Position numbers and translations under genes: made by a program
Notes under the pieces: generated by a model
Seen by the model: the letters and a program-made list of their open reading frames with translations, nothing else
What the model was told of the DNA's origin: nothing
The model's database searches: none
Shown here: positions 24,891 through 35,262 of the stretch, piece by piece
How the letters are laid out: each line of letters opens with the position of its first letter
How positions within the stretch are numbered: the first letter of the stretch is position 1
Source of the DNA: an uncultured beta proteobacterium
Lineage (GTDB): Bacteria; Pseudomonadota; Gammaproteobacteria; Burkholderiales; Burkholderiaceae_C
Direction: 5' to 3'
Assembly: GCA_903930255.1 (NCBI GenBank)
Contig: CAIYYA010000183.1
Span: forward strand, 1 to 49,321
DNA: 49,321 nt

Positions 24891-25826
24891 ATGCAACCCG
24901 CTTTTTCTGTCATTTTTCTCACCACCCTCTGTGGCGCAGCCCAGGGGCTGTTTTTGGCACTCTACGCAACCGAGCTATCGGGTGCGCTGGCAGCGCCGGA
25001 TAGCCAGCGCTTTTTGGTAGCCGCCAGCGTGGTTTCGCTCATACTGACCGGGCTGGGCCTGCTGGCCTCGTTTTTTCACCTGGGTCGCCCAGAGCGCGCC
25101 TGGCGTTCGGCCGCCATGTGGCGCACCTCGTGGTTGTCACGCGAAGTGATCGCCCTGCCCGTTTTCATGGCCGGCTTGTTTGCCTATGCCGGTGCGCATT
25201 ACCTCGGCATGGGCAGCACGATGCTCATTGGCGCTATCACTACGGTAGCGTGCTTCGCCCTGTTTATAAGCACTGCCATGATTTATGCCTCTGTGCGCTT
25301 TTTGCAGGAATGGGCCAGTCCGCTGACCGTGGTGAACTACCTGCTGCTGGGCTGCGCATCCGGTCTGACGCTGGCCACCTTGCTCGCCGCAGGCATGGGG
25401 GTGGCCGTCTTGGTCAAACCTTTTGGTTTGGCGGCCGTGCTGCTGACAGTGCTGGCCGGAGTGACGCGCGGTGCTTCGCTGCTGCGCAACGCCCGGCTTA
25501 AGCCCAAGTCGAGCCTGCAAAGTGCGATTGGCATCAAACACCCGCGCATTGTGCAGAAGGCCATGGGTTTCATGGGTGGCTCGTTCAACCTGCGCGAGTT
25601 TTTCCATGGCCGCTCGGCAGAAATGCTGCGTTCGGTCAAGTGGACATTTTTGCTATTGGTGTTTCCGGTGCCCCTGCTCTTGCTGACCCTGGGCGTACCA
25701 TCGGCTTCGCTGGCACTGCTCTTTTTGGCCTTTGTTGCCCAATACATTGGTTTGTTGGCTGAGCGCTGGTTCTTTTTTGCGCAGGCCAACCACCCGCAAA
25801 ACCTGTATTACCAAACCATTTCGTAG
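24891..25826 (+). CDS. soeC: Sulfite dehydrogenase, membrane anchor SoeC
   Basis: The 311-aa protein has about eight hydrophobic segments (for example VSLILTGLGLLASFFHLG, LPVFMAGLFAYAGAHYLG and ALLFLAFVAQYIGLLAERW). It resembles DmsC. HLGRPERAWRS after the second segment and AERWFFFAQANHPQNLYYQ at the end are typical of the family. It anchors SoeAB and reduces quinone. The next gene starts 3 bases after the stop. Confidence 0.9.
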   Translation: MQPAFSVIFLTTLCGAAQGLFLALYATELSGALAAPDSQRFLVAASVVSLILTGLGLLASFFHLGRPERAWRSAAMWRTSWLSREVIALPVFMAGLFAYAGAHYLGMGSTMLIGAITTVACFALFISTAMIYASVRFLQEWASPLTVVNYLLLGCASGLTLATLLAAGMGVAVLVKPFGLAAVLLTVLAGVTRGASLLRNARLKPKSSLQSAIGIKHPRIVQKAMGFMGGSFNLREFFHGRSAEMLRSVKWTFLLLVFPVPLLLLTLGVPSASLALLFLAFVAQYIGLLAERWFFFAQANHPQNLYYQTIS

Positions 25827-25829
25827 ATT

Positions 25830-27959
25830 TTGATTTTGAAGCGTTTATTCCCATTCCTGCGCTGGTTTCCTTACCACGGCCAGACGCTTAGAGCTGATCT
25901 GTTAGCTGGCTTGACGGTTGCACTGGTGCTGATCCCGCAGTCCATGGCGTATGCACAACTGGCAGGTCTGCCCGCCTTTTTTGGTCTTTACGCTGCTTTT
26001 TTACCGGTCGCTGTGGCCGCGCTTTGGGGCAGCTCCAATCAGCTCGGCTCAGGGCCAGTGGCGGTGGTCTCGCTGTTGACCGCCTCCACCTTGGCGCCCA
26101 TGGCGCAGCCGGGCACCGAAACCTATATCGCCTTGGCAATTTTGCTGGCACTCACTGTGGGTCTGGTTCAACTGACCTTGGGCATTTTTAAACTTGGGGT
26201 GATTGTCAATTTTCTCTCCCACCCAGTGATCGTCGGGTTTACCAATGCTGCGGCGTTGATCATTGCCATGTCGCAGGTGAGCAAGCTGTTTGGCTTGTCG
26301 ATGCCCAACAGTGGCCAATTTTTGGTCGATTTTTGGGGCGTTTTGAGCCAATGGCGCAACACCCACCTGCCGACTCTGGCCTTGGGCGTTCTGGCCATCA
26401 GTCTGATGTGGGGGCTCAAAAAGTACAAACCAAAGCTTCCTGGTGTACTGGTGGCGGTGGCATTGACCACGCTGATTTCCTGGGGTTTTGGCTTTGAAAA
26501 CAATGTCAACGCCAATCTGGCACAAATCAAAGACCCCGCCCTGCTTCAACTCGTCACACAAGTTGATCAGATAGCCAACCGCGTGAAAGACTTGGGCCAA
26601 GAGCAAACCCGTATCAACGGTCTGATCAAACAAACCCAGAGCAATCCCGAGCCCGACAAGGTGGCATTGATTCACGCGCAAGGTGAATTAGCCATTGTGC
26701 AAACCCAGATTAGTGCGCAAAACGCGCAAAGCGCCCAACTGCGCAAGCAGCTCGCACAAATTAAGGTAGCCCGAGAAATTGACAGCGCAGGCGCTACCGC
26801 CGGCATTTACGCCCAAAACACCGCCCCGTCTGGCGCGCGCCTGGACGACACAAGCTACCACGTACGTGGCATTGCCAACGGCGCTTTTCGCTTGCAAGGT
26901 GGTGGCGAAGTGGTGGGCAAAATCCCACAAGGTTTGCCCGAGCTGAAAGTTCCCAGCATGAGCCTGAGCGCCTTGTTGTCGCTGTTGGCAAGCGCCGTGG
27001 TGATCTCTTTGGTGGGTTTCATGGAGGCTATTTCGATTGCCAAAGCCATCGCTGCCAAAACCCGCCAACGGATCGACCCCAACCAGGAGCTGATTGGCCA
27101 AGGCTTGGCCAATATCGTGGGGAGCTTCAGCCAGTCTTACCCGATTTCCGGTTCCTTCTCACGCTCTGCAGTCAACAGCAACTCGGGGGCCTTGACCGGT
27201 ATGTCGTCGGTGTTCACCGCGCTGATGGTATTGGTGGCCTTGCTCTTTTTAACACCCCTGCTGTACCACTTGCCCCAGGCAGTTTTGGGCGCCATCATCA
27301 TCATGGCTGTCACGGGGTTGATCAATGTGTCGGCTGTCAAGCACGCCTGGCAAGCTAGCCGTCATGACGGCATTGCTGCGTTGGTCACCTTTGTCGCCAC
27401 ACTGGCTTTTGCCCCGCACCTCGACTCAGGCATCATGGTGGGCACGGTGCTGGCACTGGGTTTGTACCTGTATCGCACCATGACACCACGTGTAGCGGTC
27501 TTGGGGCGGCATGGCGATGGCACACTGCGCGACACACTGGTTTACCCAGACATCCCTACCGGCAAGCAAATGGTTGCCGTGCGCTTTGACGGTTCCCTGT
27601 ATTTTGCCAATGTGTCCTATTTTGAGGATGCAGTGCTGGGTGCAGTTGCCAGCCAGCCCGACACCAAGGTGGTGCTGATCGTTGGCAATGGCATCAACCA
27701 ACTTGACGCGTCGGGAGAAGAGGTGATCCACCACCTGCTCGACCGGCTCAAAGACTCGGGCGTCAGCCTGGTTTTTAGCGGGCTTAAAAAACAAGTGCTC
27801 GATGTGATGCGTGCCACCGGTTTGTTCGATGCGATCACCGAATCCAATCTGTTTGCCACCGAAGACCTGGCCATTGCCGATATCTACAAACGCCTCGGAC
27901 AAGCCACCGAGAACGACGCGTTTGTCAACCCGGCGGCTGGCGCCCGCGCGCTCGCATGA
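25830..27959 (+). CDS. SulP-family anion transporter with STAS domain and a large coiled-coil-like insertion
   Basis: The 709-aa frame starts at a TTG (25830, or the TTG six bases later); no ATG is available near the conserved N-terminus, which begins KRLFPFLRWFPYH. The SulP core is clear: LTVALVLIPQSMAYAQLAG, SGPVAVVSLLTAS, SHPVIVGFTNAAAL, and a C-terminal STAS domain from about 545. Between the segment ending near residue 221 and the one starting near 376 lies an extra polar stretch of about 140 residues (222-365). It is rich in Gln, Ala and Glu and looks like a coiled coil. SulP proteins near sulfur oxidation genes probably move sulfate or another sulfur anion. It follows soeC by 3 bases. 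Confidence 0.88.
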   Translation: MILKRLFPFLRWFPYHGQTLRADLLAGLTVALVLIPQSMAYAQLAGLPAFFGLYAAFLPVAVAALWGSSNQLGSGPVAVVSLLTASTLAPMAQPGTETYIALAILLALTVGLVQLTLGIFKLGVIVNFLSHPVIVGFTNAAALIIAMSQVSKLFGLSMPNSGQFLVDFWGVLSQWRNTHLPTLALGVLAISLMWGLKKYKPKLPGVLVAVALTTLISWGFGFENNVNANLAQIKDPALLQLVTQVDQIANRVKDLGQEQTRINGLIKQTQSNPEPDKVALIHAQGELAIVQTQISAQNAQSAQLRKQLAQIKVAREIDSAGATAGIYAQNTAPSGARLDDTSYHVRGIANGAFRLQGGGEVVGKIPQGLPELKVPSMSLSALLSLLASAVVISLVGFMEAISIAKAIAAKTRQRIDPNQELIGQGLANIVGSFSQSYPISGSFSRSAVNSNSGALTGMSSVFTALMVLVALLFLTPLLYHLPQAVLGAIIIMAVTGLINVSAVKHAWQASRHDGIAALVTFVATLAFAPHLDSGIMVGTVLALGLYLYRTMTPRVAVLGRHGDGTLRDTLVYPDIPTGKQMVAVRFDGSLYFANVSYFEDAVLGAVASQPDTKVVLIVGNGINQLDASGEEVIHHLLDRLKDSGVSLVFSGLKKQVLDVMRATGLFDAITESNLFATEDLAIADIYKRLGQATENDAFVNPAAGARALA

Positions 27960-27972
27960 AGCGTCACACCCC

Positions 27973-29754
27973 ATGCTGACCCAGTTTCGACGCTACTCAT
28001 TCGAGCTTCTCAAATCAGACCTGATTGCGGGTCTGATCGTTGCCGTCATCTCAATCCCGTTGGGTTTGGCTTTTGCCATTGCCTCAGGAGCAACACCGAT
28101 TCAGGGTTTGGTGACATCGGTCATAGCCGGCGCACTGGTGGCAGCGTTTGGCGGTTCGCGCTTTCAGATTGCTGGCGCAGCGGCGGCGCTGATACCGGTG
28201 CTGGCAGCCATCAGCCTGAAATCCCCCAATGGTTTCCAGGACGTGATGCTGGCGGGCTTTATTGCTGGCGTGTTGCTGATCGTCATGGGCTGGCTGCGCT
28301 TTGGCAAACTCATTGAATACATCCCCTACCCAGTGGTGCTGGGCTTCACCTCGGGCATTGCCATCAGCATCGTTGCCACCCAGTTCAACAACCTGTTGGG
28401 GCTGGTGCTGTACACCCCGAGTGGTGACAAACTGCTCAACGCCAGTGGCCTGGTACAGCGCCTGCCGGCGCACGAGTTCTTTCATAACAACATGCTTGAA
28501 ACTCTGCGCCATCTGGCGGCAGTCAACTACTGGGCATTGCTGTTGGCCGGCATCACCCTGGTGGCCATTTTGCACGGCCCAAAAATTCCATTTCTCAAGC
28601 GGGTACCCGGTGCACTGCTGGGGCTTCTGGTGGGCACCAGCATTGCCATGTTGCTCGACTTTCCGGTGGAAACCATTGCCAGCCTGTTTGGCGAAGTTCC
28701 TTCCACACTGGCGCCACCGAGTCTGCCGAACATCAGTTTTTCTCGCATTCTTGAGTTGATTCGGCCGGCCTTCACCATTGCGGTGCTGATTGGCGTTGAG
28801 GCGCTGCTTTCTGCCGTGGTAGCAGACAACATGAGTGGCGACCGGCACGAATCCAACCGTGAGCTGCTCGCGCAGGGTGCTGCCAACTTGCTATCGCCAT
28901 TGTTTGGCGGCATGCCGGCCACGGGCGTGATCGCGCGCACAGGCGCCAACATACAAAGTGGTGCAAAAACACGCTTTGCCGGTTTCTCCCACGCGATTTT
29001 TGTTCTGCTTATTATTTTGCTGGCAGCGCCATTGGCCAGCGAGGTACCCATGGCCGTCCTGGCCGCAATTCTGGTGGTGGTGGCCAGCCGCCTTGGGGAA
29101 TTCAAGCACGCCAAACACCTGCTGCAACACGCACCCGGCGCAGACCGTGCGGTTTACCTCGCCACAGTTACGCTGACCGTGCTGATTGACCTGACGGTTG
29201 CGATAGAAGTCGGCATGGTGCTGGCGTCGTTTTTGTTCATCAAGCACATGAGCGAGAACATTCCCGAAGAAATTGACCTGGCAGGCAACACCAGCTACGC
29301 AGGCTTGGCAAAACAAGGCATTTGCCCGCAAATTTTGTTTCATGAGGCTCACGGCCCACTATTTTTCGGCATAGCCAAGGCCTTTGAGCGCACCATCCGG
29401 GTGGCTTTTCACCAATACAAGCCTACGGTGTACGTGCTGCGCATGATGAAAGTGTCCATGATGGATACCACTGGCCAGCGTGCCCTCGAAGGCATTTTGC
29501 ACCATGCCAAATTTGAAGGCAAGCAAGTTATCTTTACCCGTGCCAACCCGCAAGTTGGCGGCATGTTGAGCGACTTTCAGGACGACGGCATTCTTGACTC
29601 CGATGCCATCGCGAACAACACCGACCAAGCCATCCAGATCGCCATGCGTTACATGGATCCTAAAATTTGTGCCGACTGCAACAGCCGCATATTTGTCGAA
29701 TGCGCCCAACAGCCTGGCGCGCAGACCCAAGTCCCAGCAGGCTCAGCCAGCTGA
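27973..29754 (+). CDS. Second SulP-family anion transporter
   Basis: The ATG at 27973 (MLTQFRRYSFELLKSDLIAG) gives 593 aa; the longer frame upstream overlaps the previous gene and is not transporter-like. Core motifs are VAVISIPLGLAFAIASG, IPYPVVLGFTSGIAIS and DNMSGDRHESNRELLAQG. A STAS-like domain covers about 440-565 (VYVLRMMKVSMMDTTGQRA). A short tail, DPKICADCNSRIFVEC, adds three cysteines that could bind metal or respond to redox; such a tail is not standard. It lies 13 bases after the first SulP gene, so the two are likely co-transcribed, and may serve different anions. Confidence 0.9.
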   Translation: MLTQFRRYSFELLKSDLIAGLIVAVISIPLGLAFAIASGATPIQGLVTSVIAGALVAAFGGSRFQIAGAAAALIPVLAAISLKSPNGFQDVMLAGFIAGVLLIVMGWLRFGKLIEYIPYPVVLGFTSGIAISIVATQFNNLLGLVLYTPSGDKLLNASGLVQRLPAHEFFHNNMLETLRHLAAVNYWALLLAGITLVAILHGPKIPFLKRVPGALLGLLVGTSIAMLLDFPVETIASLFGEVPSTLAPPSLPNISFSRILELIRPAFTIAVLIGVEALLSAVVADNMSGDRHESNRELLAQGAANLLSPLFGGMPATGVIARTGANIQSGAKTRFAGFSHAIFVLLIILLAAPLASEVPMAVLAAILVVVASRLGEFKHAKHLLQHAPGADRAVYLATVTLTVLIDLTVAIEVGMVLASFLFIKHMSENIPEEIDLAGNTSYAGLAKQGICPQILFHEAHGPLFFGIAKAFERTIRVAFHQYKPTVYVLRMMKVSMMDTTGQRALEGILHHAKFEGKQVIFTRANPQVGGMLSDFQDDGILDSDAIANNTDQAIQIAMRYMDPKICADCNSRIFVECAQQPGAQTQVPAGSAS

Positions 29755-29795
29755 CAACCCTACCCAAACCTTCATTCCCAGGAGCCCTAAATACC

Positions 29796-30434
29796 ATGAG
29801 CGACGCACTCAATTACCTGATCAAAACCCGCCCCGAAACAGTGGGGCATTACTTTGCTTTTTTGAAAGAATGCGGCACCCACCTGGACCCCAAAACGCGC
29901 AACCTGATCTCGGTTATCACCAAAGTTGACGCACAAACCGAGCGTGGCTTTCGCCAGTATTTGGGGCGTGCCCTGCGCGAAGGCTGTAGCCCGATGGAGG
30001 TGCTCGACGCCTTGCTGATGGCTTTCCCGACCTTGGGGCTGGCCAAAATCATCTGGGCGGTAGACATCATTCTGGACATGAACATCCCCGGTTTTGCCCC
30101 TGAAACCATCACACAAAAAGTGCCACCAGCGCCCGTCTGGCGTGCGATAGCAGCTACTAAAGACATAGCTGATGGCGAAGTCACCCGCACCGAGTGTGAC
30201 GGGCGCGGACTGTTCATCTATCGCGACACTAAGACTTACAAAGTGTTTGACAGCCGCTGCCCGCACCAAAACACCGACATCACCGAGCTGGCCATTCAAG
30301 GTACCACCATGACCTGCCCCAAACACCAGTGGGAGTTTGACGGCAAAAGCGGCGACTGCATCAAAAAAGGCAAAACCGGCCTCACCCGCATTGAGTCCAA
30401 AGTGGTCAAAGGCCGCTTGATGGCTTTTTGGTAA
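29796..30434 (+). CDS. AhpD/CMD-like helical domain fused to a Rieske [2Fe-2S] domain
   Basis: Starting at the ATG 29796, with AGGAG upstream, the protein has 213 aa. Residues 1-105 are helical and resemble the carboxymuconolactone decarboxylase/AhpD group (FRQYLGRALREGCSPMEVLD, ALLMAFPTLGLAKII). The CXXC of AhpD peroxidases is absent, with only one Cys at that place. Residues 115-213 are a Rieske-type domain with Cys155, His157, Cys174 and His177 (SRCPHQNTD, CPKHQWEFD). No signal or membrane segment is seen. Such a small soluble Rieske protein could be an electron carrier or a sensor; its partner is unknown. It lies between SulP and the outer membrane protein gene in the soe-sqr block. Confidence 0.8.
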   Translation: MSDALNYLIKTRPETVGHYFAFLKECGTHLDPKTRNLISVITKVDAQTERGFRQYLGRALREGCSPMEVLDALLMAFPTLGLAKIIWAVDIILDMNIPGFAPETITQKVPPAPVWRAIAATKDIADGEVTRTECDGRGLFIYRDTKTYKVFDSRCPHQNTDITELAIQGTTMTCPKHQWEFDGKSGDCIKKGKTGLTRIESKVVKGRLMAFW

Positions 30435-30515
30435 GCCCCGTTGATTCAGCCAAATTTTTCAAATATTCCTTTTCCAGCGCTAGCCTTTCTTCACCTTCTA
30501 CAACCGGAGACTCAC

Positions 30516-31913
30516 ATGATCACCACCAAAAAACTTTTTGCACTGACCCCCATTTGTGCCTTGTTTGCTGCCACTTCGGCTTTTGCAACCAACGGCATGC
30601 TGATGGAAGGCTATGGCCCCATCTCCACTGGCATGGGTGGTGCATCACAAGCCATAGACCACGGCAACGCCGCCATGGCACAAAACCCAGCGACCCTGGG
30701 CATGATGGCCGACGGCACAGCGCGCGTGGATGTGGCGTTTGGTATTTTGGGGCCAGATGTGGCGAGCACCATGACGGGAGCACCCACAGCAAAATCTGGA
30801 GGCACGTCTTATTTGATGCCGGCTTTTGGCTACACCCGTCGCAGTGGTGCTTTGACCTATGGCATGGGCATGTTTGCTCAAGGTGGAATGGGGACTGAAT
30901 ATGATGCAACTTCGTTTATGGCAGCTGGAACCGGTTTGCCCGCACGATCCGAACTGGGGGTTGGTAATGTTATTTTTCCAGTGGCTTACCAAGTTAATTC
31001 AAATTTAACCATCGGTGCTACAGTGAAATTCATGTGGTCTTCATTGGATATGCAAATGAATGGCAGTTTGACAAATTTGGCTGGTCCCAAAGGTATTGTC
31101 TCTGGGGGTGCTGGTGGTCTGGCAACCCAGATGGGAAATATGGCTAATGCTGTTGGACCTTACACAACGCCAGCTACTCCAGGCGGCAATATAAATCCAG
31201 ATCCTGCAGTAACAATAGCACGCATTGATTTTTCAGATGGAAACAAATTTACAGGTGCAGCAAAATCAACTGGGTTTGGTGCCGCATTGGGCATGACCTA
31301 TAAAATCAACAAAGATGTGATGATGGGAGCTTCATATCAATTCAAGTCTGCACTGGATGATATGAAGACTGCTGCCAATTCAGCCAGTCTCGGCATAGTT
31401 GGAATGATGACTGACACTGGGCAAATTACAGTTATCGACTTTCAAATGCCTTCAGTGCTATCCGTTGGTGCAAGCTGGCAAATGAGTCCTTCTCTATTGC
31501 TTGCCGCTGACGTTAAATCGATTGGCTGGGCAGAATCGATGAAGAGCTTCAAAATGCGCTACGACAGCTCCACCGCCGCAATGGGATACGTTACGTTTGC
31601 ATTGCCGCAAAACTGGAAAGATCAAACCGTATTGAACCTGGGCATGGCTTGGAAAGCTAACGATGCGTTGACTCTGCGTGCTGGTCTGAATTTGGCTGAT
31701 AACCCTATTCCTGACAGCTATGTCAACGCATTGTTTCCCGCCACCGTGCGCGACCACGTCACCTTTGGTTTAGGCTATCAGTTCTCAAAATCTGACGATT
31801 TCAATATGTCTTTGACCGTAGCACCCTCGGTATCGGTGACCAATCCTAATACCACTATCACCACCACCCACGCACAGCAAAACTGGCAGTTCATGTACAG
31901 CCACCGCTTTTAA
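30516..31913 (+). CDS. FadL/OMPP1/TodX-type outer membrane channel
   Basis: The ATG at 30516, after CCGGAGA, gives 465 aa with a cleavable signal (LFALTPICALFAATSAFA, then TNGM). The mature start TNGMLMEGYGPISTGMGGAS and the AAMAQNPATLG motif are typical of the FadL family, whose long-chain-fatty-acid or hydrophobic-compound channels are 14-strand barrels. The C-terminus ends in Phe (MYSHRF), as expected for an outer membrane barrel. Placed next to sqr it could admit a hydrophobic sulfur compound, but this is inference. The middle of the gene (about 30900-31540) is visibly richer in A and T than its ends and the neighbouring genes. Confidence 0.88.
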   Translation: MITTKKLFALTPICALFAATSAFATNGMLMEGYGPISTGMGGASQAIDHGNAAMAQNPATLGMMADGTARVDVAFGILGPDVASTMTGAPTAKSGGTSYLMPAFGYTRRSGALTYGMGMFAQGGMGTEYDATSFMAAGTGLPARSELGVGNVIFPVAYQVNSNLTIGATVKFMWSSLDMQMNGSLTNLAGPKGIVSGGAGGLATQMGNMANAVGPYTTPATPGGNINPDPAVTIARIDFSDGNKFTGAAKSTGFGAALGMTYKINKDVMMGASYQFKSALDDMKTAANSASLGIVGMMTDTGQITVIDFQMPSVLSVGASWQMSPSLLLAADVKSIGWAESMKSFKMRYDSSTAAMGYVTFALPQNWKDQTVLNLGMAWKANDALTLRAGLNLADNPIPDSYVNALFPATVRDHVTFGLGYQFSKSDDFNMSLTVAPSVSVTNPNTTITTTHAQQNWQFMYSHRF

Positions 31914-31928
31914 TCAGCAACTGACTGA

Positions 31929-33745
<1,817 letters not shown>

Positions 33746-33749
<4 letters not shown>

Positions 33750-34705
33750 TTCTTGGCCTCGTGTTCCATCAATAAATAAGTGTTGTAAGCATTCATGCGA
33801 TGGGTGATGCCAAACATGGGAACAGTCTCAAACTTGCGCCAATCAGTGGCTTGATAGGCTTCGTCAAACGGCTCCATATTGTGGGCAGCCGGCCCCATGC
33901 TGGCTCTTAAATAGAGCAGATATTCGCGTGTGAATTGGGTGTCTTGGCGCGCGTTTTTTGACAAGGGGCCGTGCCCAGGCACCAGCACTTGGGCGTCAAA
34001 CGCCAGCAATTGATCGAGCGCAGCAATCCAGCCACGGCTGTCAGCCTGCCCTACAAACGGAATCCGGCTGCGAAAAACCAAGTCACCTGCAAACACCACT
34101 TTTTCACTTGGCACAAAAACCACCAGGTCTTCGGGCGTGTGCGATGGGCCGACTGCCTTGAGCTGAAAACGCACGCCACCAACGTCCAGGGTTTTGTCGG
34201 CATCGATCCATTCGTCGGCTTCAAGCAGCCGGGTTTTCTCATCAATCCAGGGGCTGATTTGCAAGCGCGAGGCTTCAAGCCGCAAGCGCGCAACATCTGA
34301 ATTCAGATAAGTTAGTGCGGCGCGATGCGCCACAATGCGAGCACCCTGCGCCTTGAAGGTTTGCAAGCCATATATATGGTCTGCGTGGTAATGCGTAACC
34401 AGCACATGGGTGATGGGCTGGCTGCTTAGTTTTTTGATCTCGGCGATCAAGCGGGTGGCCAGAGCGGGCGAGCCTAGCGCATCCACCACCACCACGCCCG
34501 CAGGAGTAATGACAAAACCGGCATTCGAAATGAAGTTTTGATTCTCGCTGGAACCGAGCGCCGACTGCCCTTGCACAAACCACGCCGAGGCTGAGATTTG
34601 TTGCACAGGCATGGCGGGAAGCGCTTGGGCACCCACCGCCCAGGGCAACAGCAGAGCCAGCACGGTCAGCCAAACCAGCTTAAGAGAATGGATTTTGTGC
34701 AGCAT
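33746..34705 (-). CDS. Exported metallo-beta-lactamase-fold hydrolase (SoxH-like)
   Basis: The 319-aa protein begins with a signal peptide (LVWLTVLALLLPWAVGAQA) and carries the zinc motif THYHADH (His105, His107, Asp109, His110). Further ligands lie in VGPSHTPEDLVVF, FAGDLVF and VPGHGPLS. This resembles the SoxH/quinoprotein-relay hydrolases found with sulfur-oxidation or PQQ systems; the substrate is not known, and a persulfide or thiol-ester is plausible. It overlaps the thioredoxin gene by 4 bases. An interspersed palindrome lies in the gap between it and the ArsR gene. Confidence 0.85.
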
Positions 34706-34742
34706 CAGATCAAGTTCAGTGTGTTCGGGTTAACGTGAAACA

Positions 34743-34794
34743 CCGTTCGTGGTGAGCTTGTCGAACCACCCTTCGACAGGCTCAGGGCGAACGG
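34743..34794. repeat. Palindromic repeat (REP-like), intergenic
   Basis: Arms of about 24 bases run from CCGTTCG to TGTCGAA-type and back to CGAACGG, with five mismatches. The sequence GTTCGTGGTGAGCTTGTCGA belongs to a class of extragenic palindromes widespread in proteobacteria. It lies in the leader between the arsR-type gene and the metallo-hydrolase gene and could attenuate transcription or stabilise mRNA there. Confidence 0.75.
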
Positions 34795-34830
34795 TTTCAT
34801 GAATCGGGGTGTCGTGAAAAAACATGGCAG

Positions 34831-35166
34831 TTAGCGCCCCGCTTTGCTGACCACATCATGGCAAACTGCCTCGCAAATGGTCACGATGCGCAAGTCAACA
34901 ATGCGGTAATAAATTTGCACGCCGTCGCGTCGTTTGCCCAAAATGCCCGCTTTGTACAAGGTGTTCAGGTGCTGCGACATATTCGGCTGGGTGGTTTTGA
35001 CTTGGGTGAGCATGTAACTCACATTTCTCTCGCCACTGCACAGGCAATTGATGATTTTTAATCGCATGGGTGCCGACATGACACGAAACAACTCGGCGGC
35101 CGAATCGAATGTCGCATCCGTTTTTTCAATTATGGGTGCGCCTGAGGCGAGTTTTTGAAACGGCAT
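34831..35166 (-). CDS. ArsR-family regulator with SqrR/BigR-type cysteines
   Basis: The 111-aa winged-helix protein (DSAAELFRVMSAPMRLKIIN ... QPNMSQHLNTLYKAGILG) belongs to ArsR/SmtB. Cys41 and Cys43 lie in helix 2 (NCLCSGERN), and Cys98 and Cys102 in the last helix (TICEAVCHD). One cysteine in each of these places is the pattern of SqrR and BigR, which form a di- or polysulfide bridge in response to sulfide and release DNA. It is therefore probably a sulfide or persulfide-responsive repressor of its own operon (metallo-hydrolase, thioredoxin) and possibly of sqr. Extra cysteines leave open a metal-sensing role. Confidence 0.85.
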   Translation of the reverse strand: MPFQKLASGAPIIEKTDATFDSAAELFRVMSAPMRLKIINCLCSGERNVSYMLTQVKTTQPNMSQHLNTLYKAGILGKRRDGVQIYYRIVDLRIVTICEAVCHDVVSKAGR

Positions 35167-35223
35167 TGCTTTCGATCCTTGAAATGCGACTGAATTCTAT
35201 TTTAATAGCCTTGTAGGACTGTC

Positions 35224-35245
35224 CAACGACCGCGCAGCGTCGTTG
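35224..35245. other. Hairpin between pyrC' and the arsR-type gene
   Basis: CAACGAC (35224-35230) and GTCGTTG (35239-35245) form a perfect seven-pair stem with loop CGCGCAGC. Neither side has a T run, so it is not a standard terminator. It sits 17 bases past the 3' end of pyrC' and upstream of the regulator gene. Confidence 0.4.
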
Positions 35246-35262
35246 CTTTGCCCCCACAACAC

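Noticed and set aside
25236..25256. Palindrome-like GCGCTATCACTACGGTAGCG inside soeC as a mobile repeat
   Set aside because: Too short, and the coded peptide (GAITTVAC) fits a normal membrane segment of the family.
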